Source: ANME-2 cluster archaeon
GTDB taxonomy: Archaea > Halobacteriota > Methanosarcinia > Methanosarcinales > Methanogasteraceae
NCBI GenBank assembly: GCA_003601535.1
Contig: PIXW01000231.1
Coordinates: 1 to 8,696 of the forward strand
DNA: 8,696 nt
Direction of reading: 5' to 3'
A program made the translations under genes and the position numbers. This document shows, piece by piece, positions 1-6,254 of the stretch. Below the pieces are notes generated by a model. That model saw nothing but the letters and a program-made list of their open reading frames with translations. It had not been told where the DNA came from and ran no database searches. Numbering within the stretch: the first letter of the stretch is position 1; each line of letters begins with the position of its first letter.

Positions 1-221
1 AGCAAACTCGTATAATAATCACCATCCTTCTCCGGCGGCAGGGACGCATCCAGTATCGCAAGCGCATCCCGCCCGTAGGTCTTGAGCTGTGCATCGACGT
101 GCAGTTCGGTCTGGGGCACGCTCAGCGTCACCGCAGTGACCACGAGATAGACCGTTCCGACCATCAACAGGGCAGCAGCGAATCCTTCGAGTGTCTGGAG
201 CTGGGCATGCTCACCATGCAA
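1..221 (-). CDS. Pilin-like membrane-anchored protein, partial (C-terminus off the left edge)
   Basis: The minus strand is open to the window edge, so only the N-terminal part is present. From the TTG at 221 the product begins with a short polar segment (HGEHAQLQTLEGF) followed by one hydrophobic helix of about 22 residues (from AAALLMVGTVYLVV), then an extracellular-looking region. The QxQTLEG-hydrophobic pattern resembles small archaeal secreted proteins of the haloarchaeal DUF7288 type, which sit next to DUF7287-type genes; that family link is from memory and is an inference. An alternative ATG at 293 overlaps the upstream stop (ATGGTGA) and would add 24 residues. I prefer 221 because the family N-terminus is short and because a perfect hairpin (254-274) lies in the extension. 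It is probably co-transcribed with the 331-residue gene upstream. Function unknown; a role in a surface filament or envelope complex is a guess. Confidence 0.6.
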   Translation of the reverse strand, partial: MHGEHAQLQTLEGFAAALLMVGTVYLVVTAVTLSVPQTELHVDAQLKTYGRDALAILDASLPPEKDGDYYTSL

Positions 222-253
222 CCAATCCCCACCCGAATGGCATTTCTTACTCG

Positions 254-274
254 CAAACTTTTCACAAAAGTTTG
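254..274. repeat. Perfect 9-bp inverted repeat between the two pilin-like genes
   Basis: CAAACTTTT, then CAC, then AAAAGTTTG: a 9-bp perfect stem with a 3-nt loop, lying between the stop of the 331-residue gene (287) and the preferred start of the downstream gene (221). It could be an mRNA processing or attenuation hairpin, or a dispersed intergenic palindrome. Its position argues that the 222-293 stretch is not coding. Confidence 0.6.
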
Positions 275-286
275 ACCAAAAACCGA

Positions 287-1282
287 TCACCATATACACA
301 CCACCAGTTTTGCAGACGGCATCGACATACCACCGATACGATCGCCCCAGTCTGATCGATTGACCCACATATATGATACGTTGCACCACGAGACGTTCAC
401 GGTGATGTTGTTGGAATCGCAGAGATAATCATCAATCACCGTCCTGTTGAACGTATGCCAGCCTCCGGCAAACAGACCAGACTCATTGATGACCGAGACA
501 TTGTTATAATCCGTATTATTCAAGGTCACATTCAGTCGAGCATCCGCTGTTCGATTCTTCTCGGAAAAATTTTCAAATTTAACAGTGAATGAATCGAGAT
601 GCGGCAGACCCATGGTGATATTCGATGTGTTGGTATCGCCGATATTCAGATATCCGACTCCGCAATCACCTTCGATGGCTACCAGACGTTCCATCTTTTC
701 GATCTCTGCCGTTTCAGGAACCTGGTTACCGATACAGAGTGCAGGATGTGTGTTGTTCGGGACATATATTGGGTGTGCGGTCGTGCCGTTCAGATACTGT
801 AGCGAGATGTTGTACGAGTATGTTCTGATGATGTCCAGTCCGAGCAGGTATCTGATCCAGCTGTGCATCGTGTAACTCTTGTTGCTGTGATCGATGATCC
901 TATTGGAGTTATACGTCCTGTTCAGTTCTTTTATCTTATTTTCACTCAAAATACAGATTTTTCCGCGATTCATCAGTTTTGAGAAGTCGTTGGGATTGTG
1001 TTTATTCGCAGCAAGTCCGATCCTGCAGACATCATTCAACGGAGCGTTCTCCCAGTCTGCACCACTCTGGTTTGTGCTCTCATTGCGCCACCATCCGGTA
1101 TCCTCAGCGAGAATCATGCATGTCCGGTAAGCAACTGGCTGAAGATCGGCGCTCTGAGACTCAAATGGCGCGAAGATCGCTGGGATCTGCAGTACGAGAT
1201 ACGCCATCGTGAGCAGAAATATGGAAATCGCAGTCAGAAAATCCAGGCTGCCCTGTGCGTTATCATCCGAATGTATACCCAA
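287..1282 (-). CDS. Secreted, sequon-rich pilin-like protein (331 aa, TTG start)
   Basis: The product starts with a short polar N-terminus (DDNAQGSLDFL) running into one hydrophobic helix at about residues 14-38. A large extracellular domain follows, with about 20 N-x-S/T sequons and eight cysteines. The QGSLDFL-hydrophobic start and the later segments RTCMILAEDTGWW and CRIGLA resemble archaeal DUF7287-type pilin-like proteins; this family link is an inference. There is no classical lysine/arginine before the hydrophobic stretch, so processing by a prepilin peptidase is doubtful. The TTG start at 1282 is chosen because GGGAGG lies 8 nt upstream (1291-1296) and no in-frame ATG exists before the upstream TAA. 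The similar small membrane protein downstream suggests a two-gene (or longer) surface-protein operon. Secretion and N-glycosylation are predicted, not shown. Function unknown. Confidence 0.75.
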   Translation of the reverse strand: MGIHSDDNAQGSLDFLTAISIFLLTMAYLVLQIPAIFAPFESQSADLQPVAYRTCMILAEDTGWWRNESTNQSGADWENAPLNDVCRIGLAANKHNPNDFSKLMNRGKICILSENKIKELNRTYNSNRIIDHSNKSYTMHSWIRYLLGLDIIRTYSYNISLQYLNGTTAHPIYVPNNTHPALCIGNQVPETAEIEKMERLVAIEGDCGVGYLNIGDTNTSNITMGLPHLDSFTVKFENFSEKNRTADARLNVTLNNTDYNNVSVINESGLFAGGWHTFNRTVIDDYLCDSNNITVNVSWCNVSYMWVNRSDWGDRIGGMSMPSAKLVVCIW

Positions 1283-1349
1283 CTCCTCTGCCTCCCAGCA
1301 ATCGTGAAATGCAATTTGGCTGGCAGGTTATTAAATGTTGTGCGGAATG

Positions 1350-1445
1350 GGGTTTGGAACAATATTATCCGGCCGACGACTTATTTCTATCACTCTTTTA
1401 AAATATAACCACATTAGGGTTTGGAACAATATTATTCGGCCGACG
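1350..1445. repeat. Two 29-bp direct repeats, 38-bp gap, around a TATA-like box
   Basis: Copy 1 is 1350-1378 and copy 2 is 1417-1445. They share 28 of 29 bases, starting GGGTTTGGAACAATATTAT and ending CGGCCGACG; the single difference is C/T at repeat position 20. The 38-bp gap carries TTTTAAAATATAAC (1396-1409). The unit size (29 + 38) is CRISPR-like, but there are only two copies and I see no third within the window. A tandem operator around the promoter of the minus-strand gene starting at 1282 is an equally good reading. Confidence 0.8.
1396..1409 (-). promoter_or_regulatory. Candidate TATA box for the pilin-like operon
   Basis: Read on the minus strand this is GTTATATTTTAAAA, an AT-rich archaeal TATA-like element. 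A start site about 27 nt downstream would fall near 1375, inside repeat copy 1, giving a leader of about 90 nt before the TTG at 1282. Repeat copy 2 would then sit upstream of the box. Placement is inferred from base composition only. Confidence 0.35.
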
Positions 1446-1770
1446 CCCTTACCGCTCTACACCTCCCTCTGTGAGATCATCCACACGGCATCGCAAAGCC
1501 AGTGTTTCCAAAGAAATTTTTGTTGATGATCACATCTCTGTTATCGATGTCAAGGGGACTGTTCCACCACGTGGTGCTGGCACGGTTCTGGTTGCTGCCT
1601 GCCCGATGCTGCATCTCACAAATACAGTATCAGACAGACGCCCGTTTCACAAGCAGTCGCCTGAATTTTGCATCGAATGCCACACTGCTACGATTCTAGA
1701 TGGACGCATAGAGTTCATTGGCAGAGTCTCCAGTAACACCATAAGGCGTGACAGCCTCATGTCAAGGCAA

Positions 1771-1779
1771 TATTTATAT
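1771..1779 (+). promoter_or_regulatory. TATA box of the S17e-dapA transcript
   Basis: TATTTATAT lies about 30 nt before the S17e start codon at 1805. Archaeal transcription begins about 25-27 nt after the box centre, so the mRNA would start near 1800 with almost no leader. This fits the absence of a Shine-Dalgarno before S17e. Confidence 0.6.
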
Positions 1780-1804
1780 GCGAGACCACCATAGCACGTT
1801 ATAC

Positions 1805-2008
1805 ATGGGAAATATCCGACCAACGTACATCAAAAAAATTGCAAACGAGCTCATTGCAAAGCGCGGTTATGCATTCGGAACCGATTTCGAGACCAATAAG
1901 AGGGAGGTTGCCGTGCACACTGACATCACCAGTAAGACCATACGGAACAGGGTTGCTGGTTACATCACACGTAGAAACGTGATTGCGCAACGTAAAACGG
2001 TAATATAG
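1805..2008 (+). CDS. rps17e: 30S ribosomal protein S17e (eS17)
   Basis: A small-subunit ribosomal protein found in archaea and eukaryotes but not bacteria. The 67 residues match the family end to end: MGNIRPTYIKKIANELI, then a basic middle with DFETNKREV, then SKTIRNRVAGYITRR. The size is normal for the archaeal form. The frame is open further upstream to an ATG at 1748, but that would add 19 residues unlike the family and would place the start upstream of the TATA box (1771-1779). The ATG at 1805 gives the canonical MGxxRP N-terminus and a leaderless or nearly leaderless mRNA. The gene is followed after 8 bp by dapA, so the two are very likely co-transcribed. Confidence 0.95.
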   Translation: MGNIRPTYIKKIANELIAKRGYAFGTDFETNKREVAVHTDITSKTIRNRVAGYITRRNVIAQRKTVI

Positions 2009-2016
2009 GTGATGTT

Positions 2017-2898
2017 ATGGAGATCAGAGGTGTTATACCTGCGCTGATAACCCCATTTACGCCTGACAACAGGATCGATGAAATCGGTTTTCGTGAGAAT
2101 GTCAAGTATTTGATTGAGCATGGGGTTTCCGGTATCGTTCCCTGCGGCACTACAGGTGAATCAGCCACAATGGCGCTCGAAGAGCACAAACAAATCATCG
2201 ATATCGCAGTTGACTCTTCTACAGTCCCTGTAATTGCCGGAACCGGTTCAAATAACACCAGAGAGGCGATCGAACTCACCAGACATGCAGCAGATGCCGG
2301 CGCTGATGCAGCACTACTGATCACGCCATACTATAACAAGCCAAACAGAAACGGGATCATCGCGCACTTTGGTGCGATTGCAAGCGCTGTTGACATACCG
2401 GTAATATTGTACAATATCAAGTCACGGACAGGCATCAATCTCGATCCGGAATTGATAGCAGAACTCGCAGATATCCCGACGATCATCGGCGTCAAGGAGG
2501 CGAGCGGTGATCTGGAACAGATATCACGTGTGATCGAGCTGACTCAGGATAAGGACTTCATAGTGATATCTGGTGATGATGCCCTGACGCTGCCGATCAT
2601 GTCGCTCGGAGGCGTGGGTGTGGTCTCGGTCGTTGCAAACATCGCTCCTGCAAAGACCGTTGCGTTCGTAAACGCAATCATGAATAACAATCCTGATGAG
2701 GCGAGACGTCTGCACTACCAGCTTGCTCCGCTCGTGCGAGCGATGTTCATCGAGACAAATCCGATTCCTGTGAAGACTGCTGCAGGCATGATCGGTCTTG
2801 CAAACGGGCATCTCAGACTTCCGCTTGCACCGATGGATTCGCAGAACGAGCAGAAACTGAGGAGCGCACTGGTCGCGGCTGGGCTGATTGGGAAGTGA
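2017..2898 (+). CDS. dapA: 4-hydroxy-tetrahydrodipicolinate synthase
   Basis: A class I (Schiff-base) aldolase condensing pyruvate with aspartate semialdehyde, the first committed step of the diaminopimelate/lysine pathway, acting in the cytoplasm. The 293 residues form a complete TIM barrel of standard length. Landmarks are GTTGES at 44-49 (the Thr-Thr pair), TPYYNKP at 103-109 (catalytic Tyr106), YNIKSRTG at 132-139 (Tyr132 and the substrate carboxylate-binding Arg137) and GVKEASGD at 158-165 (Schiff-base Lys160). These correspond to the E. coli catalytic set including Tyr133, Arg138 and Lys161, so lysine-pathway activity is more likely than a sugar-acid aldolase role; Arg137 is the main argument. 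A GGTGAT motif just before the ATG, overlapping the S17e stop, serves as ribosome binding site. The other dap genes are not in the window. Confidence 0.93.
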   Translation: MEIRGVIPALITPFTPDNRIDEIGFRENVKYLIEHGVSGIVPCGTTGESATMALEEHKQIIDIAVDSSTVPVIAGTGSNNTREAIELTRHAADAGADAALLITPYYNKPNRNGIIAHFGAIASAVDIPVILYNIKSRTGINLDPELIAELADIPTIIGVKEASGDLEQISRVIELTQDKDFIVISGDDALTLPIMSLGGVGVVSVVANIAPAKTVAFVNAIMNNNPDEARRLHYQLAPLVRAMFIETNPIPVKTAAGMIGLANGHLRLPLAPMDSQNEQKLRSALVAAGLIGK

Positions 2899-2906
2899 CA
2901 TGTGTG

Positions 2907-2923
2907 CCTGACTTGCGGTCAGG
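2907..2923. repeat. 6-bp hairpin between dapA and dtdA
   Basis: CCTGAC, loop TTGCG, GTCAGG: a perfect short stem in the 45-bp gap between dapA and dtdA. No T-run follows, so it is not a convincing terminator. It could mark an mRNA processing site or be chance. Confidence 0.35.
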
Positions 2924-2943
2924 TTGCATACGAATTCTGATTT

Positions 2944-3765
2944 ATGTACTCAAAGATCACGATAATATGTTCCGCGCCCGATCAGGCGAGCATGAACATC
3001 AAGGAGAACCTGCTTGCAATGTGCGACTGGGAGTGCGATGGAAACATCTACGAGTCTGATCGATTCAGGATCGTCGAGGTCGATAAACTCCATATCTTCT
3101 GCGATCATATCGATCACGAACTTGTTGAACGTGGACTCTCAACAGATTTGATCATCTTCGCATCAAAACACAAGAGCGATAACAACAAACGATTGTTCTC
3201 TGCGCATTTCACAGGAAATGTCGGTGATAATAAATTCGGAGGGAATCCACACGAACTTGCACCTGCAGCGCCGCAGGTACTGAAATCGTTTCTGTATTCG
3301 ATGCGTGATCTGGCTACAAATACCGATTATGGAGTGTCCATGGAATCGACGCATCATGGTCCGACCGCACTCATGGTACCATCGATATACATCGAGATCG
3401 GAAGTACCGAGAATGAATGGGTTGATTCCGGCGCAGGCAGAATCGTTGCCGCCGCGATTCTGGATCTGCATGAGTTCGATGCTCCGGTTGCGGTTGGTTT
3501 TGGCGGGGGGCATTATGCACACCGGCAGACAAAATTGATCTTTGAAACAACAATCACATTCGGGCACAACTTCCCAAAGTACCAGCTGGACTCCCTCGAT
3601 CACTCTCTGATACGCGATGCAATGATAAAATCAGATGCGGATTTTGCATACTTCGACCGGAAATCGATGAATGCCGCACAGCGGAATCGTATCCGCGCAA
3701 TCGTTGAGAATCTCGGATATGATGTCCTGCGTGAGAGCACGATCAGGGAGCGGTTTGGGAGATGA
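2944..3765 (+). CDS. dtdA: D-aminoacyl-tRNA deacylase, archaeal type
   Basis: A cytoplasmic proofreading enzyme that hydrolyses D-amino acids from mischarged tRNAs so that the tRNA can be recycled. The 273 residues match the archaeal/plant DTD2 (GEK1) family along the whole length: SAHFTGN at 86-92, GGNPHELAPAAP at 99-110, MESTHHGPT at 133-141, EIGSTENEW at 151-159, GFGGGHYAHRQT at 185-196 and FGHNFPKYQL at 206-215. The conserved histidines and acidic residues of these blocks form the putative metal site and active site. The start is the ATG at 2944; no Shine-Dalgarno is visible and the preceding 45 bp show no clear TATA box, so co-transcription with dapA is possible. The TGA stop abuts the 3' end of the convergent tRNA-Leu gene with no spacer. 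Confidence 0.93.
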   Translation: MYSKITIICSAPDQASMNIKENLLAMCDWECDGNIYESDRFRIVEVDKLHIFCDHIDHELVERGLSTDLIIFASKHKSDNNKRLFSAHFTGNVGDNKFGGNPHELAPAAPQVLKSFLYSMRDLATNTDYGVSMESTHHGPTALMVPSIYIEIGSTENEWVDSGAGRIVAAAILDLHEFDAPVAVGFGGGHYAHRQTKLIFETTITFGHNFPKYQLDSLDHSLIRDAMIKSDADFAYFDRKSMNAAQRNRIRAIVENLGYDVLRESTIRERFGR

Positions 3766-3850
3766 TGCGGGGGAAGGGATTCGAACCCTCGTATGTCTTC
3801 ACAACAGGATCTTAAGTCCTGCGCCGTTGACCTGGCTTGGCTACCCCCGC
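3766..3850 (-). tRNA. tRNA-Leu (anticodon UAA)
   Basis: An 85-nt class II cloverleaf on the minus strand. The acceptor stem is GCGGGGG pairing with CCCCCGC, with discriminator A. The D-arm has GCC/GGC, the anticodon stem is CAGGA/TCCTG, and the loop CTTAAGA has anticodon TAA at 3812-3814. A long variable arm (TTGTGAAGACATAC) and a T-arm GAGGG-TTCGAAT-CCCTT complete it. The long variable arm, discriminator A and UAA anticodon identify leucine. CCA is not encoded: the next bases are the complement of the dtdA stop. No intron is present. A weak AT-rich box near 3876-3885 lies about 30 nt before the 5' end and may be its promoter. Confidence 0.96.
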
Positions 3851-3898
3851 AGAGGAATGGTGTATAGTAGCGACCCTTATCAAAGAGTCTTTTGGTAA

Positions 3899-4960
3899 TC
3901 AGGTGGTATCAGACTCCATCCTGTATCTGCGCTGGAATATATAAATACTTATGATGATCAGTCCGGCCAGGAATGCACCGATGATCCTCCCCTCAAGCGA
4001 TGTTGCAAATCCGTGCTGGGATGCCCAGAGTCCACTTCTCGTGACAAATGTTGCAAATATAACAAGGATGAATGTCAGCATCGCAAGCGCCGGCGCAAGC
4101 AGCCGGTATTCATGGTTTCGTTTCATCCGAAACTGGGTATGAAGATATGCGGTCATCGCCACCCATGGAATGAGCGAGGATGTCTCCACAGGGTCCCAGC
4201 TCCAGTACCACGCGCCCCATCCGAGAACCTCATAAGCCCAGAATCCACCGATGCCGATCCCAAGCGTTAAGAATAGCCATGTGATTCTGCTCCATGGTTC
4301 AGCAAGCTCAGTCCATCTCCTGTCACCTGTTAAGAGATAGCCCGCAGCAGCGCCGAACGGTATCACCGAGGCAGCATATCCAAAAAACACGATCGGCGGA
4401 TGAATCACCATCCATGGGTTGCGGAGCAGGGGGTTCATGCCCTGTGCATACGCGCTTGCTATCGGGTAGGGGGATGCAAAGATGTCGGTATTCGTTGAAA
4501 GAAGATGTCCCTGTGGGCTTATTCCATAGATCAGTGCGAACGGGCTTCTGATAGCAAGCAGCAGAAGGAAAAATGCTGCCGCGAACAGACCAGTGATCCT
4601 CACGATCTCACCGATTCTGTTGCCGGTGTGCACCAGCGCCATGCATATCAGTGTGAACCATGCCCATATAGACAGCGAACCCTCCTGTCCTGCCCAGAAC
4701 GCTGATATCTTATACAGTGTCGTGAATGTCTCAGAGGAGAATCGAAATACATACAGATAATATGCCCTGACATCCAGCAGATAATACAAAAGCAGTATGG
4801 TGGCAAGAGTACATGCGATAAGACTTATCATCTCAAATCTTCGTGATGCGACGTGCATCCTTGTGTTTCTGTTGAAATAGTACCATGATCCATAGATAGC
4901 AGAGCCGAGACAACCTGCAAACGAGATCCAGATCAGTACCATTCCGATGTTTATTGACAT
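3899..4960 (-). CDS. ccmF: CcmF-like cytochrome c haem lyase subunit, N-terminal half only
   Basis: A membrane protein of cytochrome c maturation system I that handles haem and attaches it to apocytochrome outside the membrane. The 353 residues are mostly hydrophobic helices. Visible CcmF marks are WAGQEGS at 89-95, NPLLRNPW and IHPP at 176-189 (periplasmic haem ligand His187), the tryptophan-rich WWD segment GWGAWYWSWDPVE at 247-259, a likely haem b ligand His274, and TFVTRSG at 304-310 with the second outer ligand His316. Bacterial CcmF is roughly 650 residues; this one stops shortly after one further helix and a basic tail, so the C-terminal region with the second haem b histidine is absent. 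Either CcmF is split here with the other half elsewhere, or this is a short CcmF/CcmC-like lyase. A TATA box at 4993-5005 and an AGGA-type site precede the ATG at 4960. The flanking genes in the window are not ccm genes. Confidence 0.87.
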   Translation of the reverse strand: MSINIGMVLIWISFAGCLGSAIYGSWYYFNRNTRMHVASRRFEMISLIACTLATILLLYYLLDVRAYYLYVFRFSSETFTTLYKISAFWAGQEGSLSIWAWFTLICMALVHTGNRIGEIVRITGLFAAAFFLLLLAIRSPFALIYGISPQGHLLSTNTDIFASPYPIASAYAQGMNPLLRNPWMVIHPPIVFFGYAASVIPFGAAAGYLLTGDRRWTELAEPWSRITWLFLTLGIGIGGFWAYEVLGWGAWYWSWDPVETSSLIPWVAMTAYLHTQFRMKRNHEYRLLAPALAMLTFILVIFATFVTRSGLWASQHGFATSLEGRIIGAFLAGLIIISIYIFQRRYRMESDTT

Positions 4961-4992
4961 GGTGAATCTTCCTGATGTGTGCTGTATCGTGT

Positions 4993-5005
4993 ATAATATT
5001 TATTG
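4993..5005 (-). promoter_or_regulatory. Candidate TATA box of the ccmF-like gene
   Basis: On the minus strand the sequence reads AATAAATATTATA, centred about 40 nt before the ATG at 4960. This predicts a leader of about 13 nt. It suggests that ccmF is transcribed separately from the ATP-grasp gene lying upstream on the same strand. Confidence 0.5.
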
Positions 5006-5035
5006 GTTGCTGCTGCCTTATATTTTCGTACTGAT

Positions 5036-6118
5036 TTATGTTAATCTTTTAATTCTATCAGCAGCGCTCTTCAACTCCTGCAGCACCTGCTCCCTGGTCT
5101 GTCCTGTGCAAAAAAGAGTCGTTATCGGGGTTCCGGCAGGAATCCCCCACCCAACCTGCGGAATGTCCATGATATTCTCTCTCGCAAGTTTTTTTGAAAT
5201 TTTCTCATCGATGATACGATCGTGATCAGCAAATACGATCGCTTTTCCTGCAAACCCATCTCCGGAAAAGGCATCAATCTCTGGTAACTCTCCTTCGAAT
5301 GCCCTCACATGCAAATCGAAGACACTGATTCCAAAAACGTGTTCAACGGTATCGAGCGTGCCCTGAAACCGCGGGTTCACCTCGATTACGACAGGACCAT
5401 CATCGGTTATCAGGAAATCGACACCGTTTGATCCGACGAGCCCAAGTTTCAGAATCAGTCGAACAGCGGTTTCGCACATCTCTTCACCATACTCGCTCTG
5501 AAATGGTGTGATATTTCCGCAGTATGCGAATCGATGTGTGGTGAGCCACGGCGTTCCGATCAGTTGTTCGTTGAGAGCGATTGCTACCGCGCCCTTGCAC
5601 GTGGAGATGACAGAGACACTCGCCGGAGTTCCCTCAAGATACTCCTGGATCAGTATATCATCTCCGGATCCCATGATCTCTTGTTTGCTGTACGCCAGTC
5701 TGTTTTCCAATCCTCCGACACCATAGATCGGTTTTATCATGACAGGATACCTGAAATCATCCCCGATATCATAAATTTCAGGATGTTTGAATCCAAGAGA
5801 TTTTATTTTTTCTGCAACGGATCTTTTATTGCCTGCCGATCTCATGATCTCAGGCTGGTTGTTCAGCACACGATATCCCTCTGGATTTGCATACTCAAAT
5901 CCTGTGCCAAGAAGGATTGCATCGAAATCCCAGTTTAAGCGATCTAAAACACGCAACAATTCATCATCGCTAGGTATCTCATCAAACCATGCATATTTAT
6001 CTGCGCATCTCAAAAGATCGACATCTCCGAAATGGTCAAGAGAATACACGGTATATCCTGCACGCTTTCCTGCGCAGACGAGATATCTGGTGCTGTATCC
6101 GATGATCAGAATCTTCAT
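5036..6118 (-). CDS. ATP-grasp ligase of unknown substrate (COG2232-like)
   Basis: A 360-residue cytoplasmic ATP-grasp enzyme; the fold activates a carboxylate as an acyl phosphate and joins it to an amine or other nucleophile. The N-terminus KILIIGYSTRYLV with GYTVYSLDHFGDVDL at 21-35 is a pre-ATP-grasp Rossmann-like domain. The ATP-grasp core shows VMIKPIYGVGG at 126-136 (Lys129), IQEYLEG at 157-163 and the metal-binding VIEVNPRFQGT at 244-254 (Glu246, Asn248). This resembles the archaeal biotin-carboxylase-related group COG2232, whose substrate I do not know. The start at 6118 is preferred because GGGAGGTG (6123-6130) lies 4 nt before it; an in-frame GTG at 6136 lies upstream of that site and would include it in the coding region. 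A possible 18-codon ORF overlaps the start by ATGA. A radical SAM gene is divergent across the shared promoter region. Confidence 0.82.
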   Translation of the reverse strand: MKILIIGYSTRYLVCAGKRAGYTVYSLDHFGDVDLLRCADKYAWFDEIPSDDELLRVLDRLNWDFDAILLGTGFEYANPEGYRVLNNQPEIMRSAGNKRSVAEKIKSLGFKHPEIYDIGDDFRYPVMIKPIYGVGGLENRLAYSKQEIMGSGDDILIQEYLEGTPASVSVISTCKGAVAIALNEQLIGTPWLTTHRFAYCGNITPFQSEYGEEMCETAVRLILKLGLVGSNGVDFLITDDGPVVIEVNPRFQGTLDTVEHVFGISVFDLHVRAFEGELPEIDAFSGDGFAGKAIVFADHDRIIDEKISKKLARENIMDIPQVGWGIPAGTPITTLFCTGQTREQVLQELKSAADRIKRLT

Positions 6119-6171
6119 CGCACACCTCCCGGACACACATCCGGTCTGGTGATGGTTTCTTCAATCTTCAT
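6115..6171 (-). CDS. Possible 18-codon leader ORF before the ATP-grasp gene
   Basis: The minus strand reads ATG at 6171, then 18 codons (MKIEETITRPDVCPGGVR), then TGA at 6115-6117. The stop overlaps the ATP-grasp ATG as ATGA. The ATP-grasp Shine-Dalgarno GGGAGGTG lies inside this ORF and encodes its PGGV part. A TATA-like box centred near 6203 lies about 32 nt before the ATG, so it would be the first start codon of a nearly leaderless mRNA. It could be a translation-coupling leader, a small substrate peptide, or simply an untranslated leader with a chance frame. The only support is position and overlap. Confidence 0.3.
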   Translation of the reverse strand: MKIEETITRPDVCPGGVR

Positions 6172-6197
6172 GGTCCGGTTTTTATCTACGATCCAAT

Positions 6198-6208
6198 GAT
6201 TTAAATCC
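6198..6208 (-). promoter_or_regulatory. Candidate TATA box for the leader/ATP-grasp transcript
   Basis: GGATTTAAATC on the minus strand, itself nearly palindromic. The expected start site is near 6176, just before the small ORF at 6171 and about 58 nt before the ATP-grasp ATG. The same ATTTAAATCC string recurs 23-24 bp away in the box of the divergent gene. Confidence 0.4.
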
Positions 6209-6221
6209 ACTCCCTAACTCA

Positions 6222-6230
6222 ATATTTAAA
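6222..6230 (+). promoter_or_regulatory. TATA box of the radical SAM gene
   Basis: ATATTTAAA is centred about 29 nt before the ATG at 6255. That spacing predicts a leaderless mRNA and agrees with the lack of a Shine-Dalgarno before that start. Confidence 0.55.
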
Positions 6231-6254
6231 TCCGTTCACACCTCATGACTTCTC

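Larger units (their letters stand above)
1283..1804. other. Gene-poor interval of about 520 bp before S17e
   Basis: Apart from the direct repeat pair, the two TATA-like elements and a 12-bp perfect palindrome (CACCACGTGGTG, 1565-1576), I recognise no gene here. The plus strand is open from an ATG at 1471 to a TAG at 1792-1794 (107 codons). The translation has some protein-like stretches (for example HISVIDVKGTVPP and HTATILDGRIEFIG), but I can assign no family. It has no clear ribosome binding site, and the S17e TATA box lies inside its 3' end. It may be a decayed gene or chance. No tRNA or recognisable structured RNA was seen. Confidence 0.5.

Noticed and set aside
1350..1445. Calling the repeat pair a CRISPR array
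   Set aside because: Only two repeats with one gap are present, the gap looks like a promoter, and no cas gene is in the window. It is kept as a repeat.
1748..1804. Longer S17e start at 1748
   Set aside because: It would add 19 residues unlike the family, and the TATA box lies within the extension. The ATG at 1805 gives the canonical N-terminus.
1965..2901. Minus-strand frames of 119 and 125 codons opposite dapA
   Set aside because: These are shadows of a gene with an intact active site; they have no start signals.
2907..2923. Hairpin after dapA as a terminator
   Set aside because: It is not followed by a T-run, and archaeal termination depends on T-tracts.
3163..3603. 146-codon minus-strand frame inside dtdA
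   Set aside because: Antisense to a complete, well-conserved gene; the translation shows no family and has no ribosome site.
4013..5225. Plus-strand frames opposite the ccmF-like and ATP-grasp genes
   Set aside because: They are antisense to clear protein families and their translations are unlike proteins.
6119..6136. GTG start at 6136 for the ATP-grasp protein
   Set aside because: It would place the strong GGGAGGTG site inside the coding region; the ATG at 6118 is correctly spaced from it.
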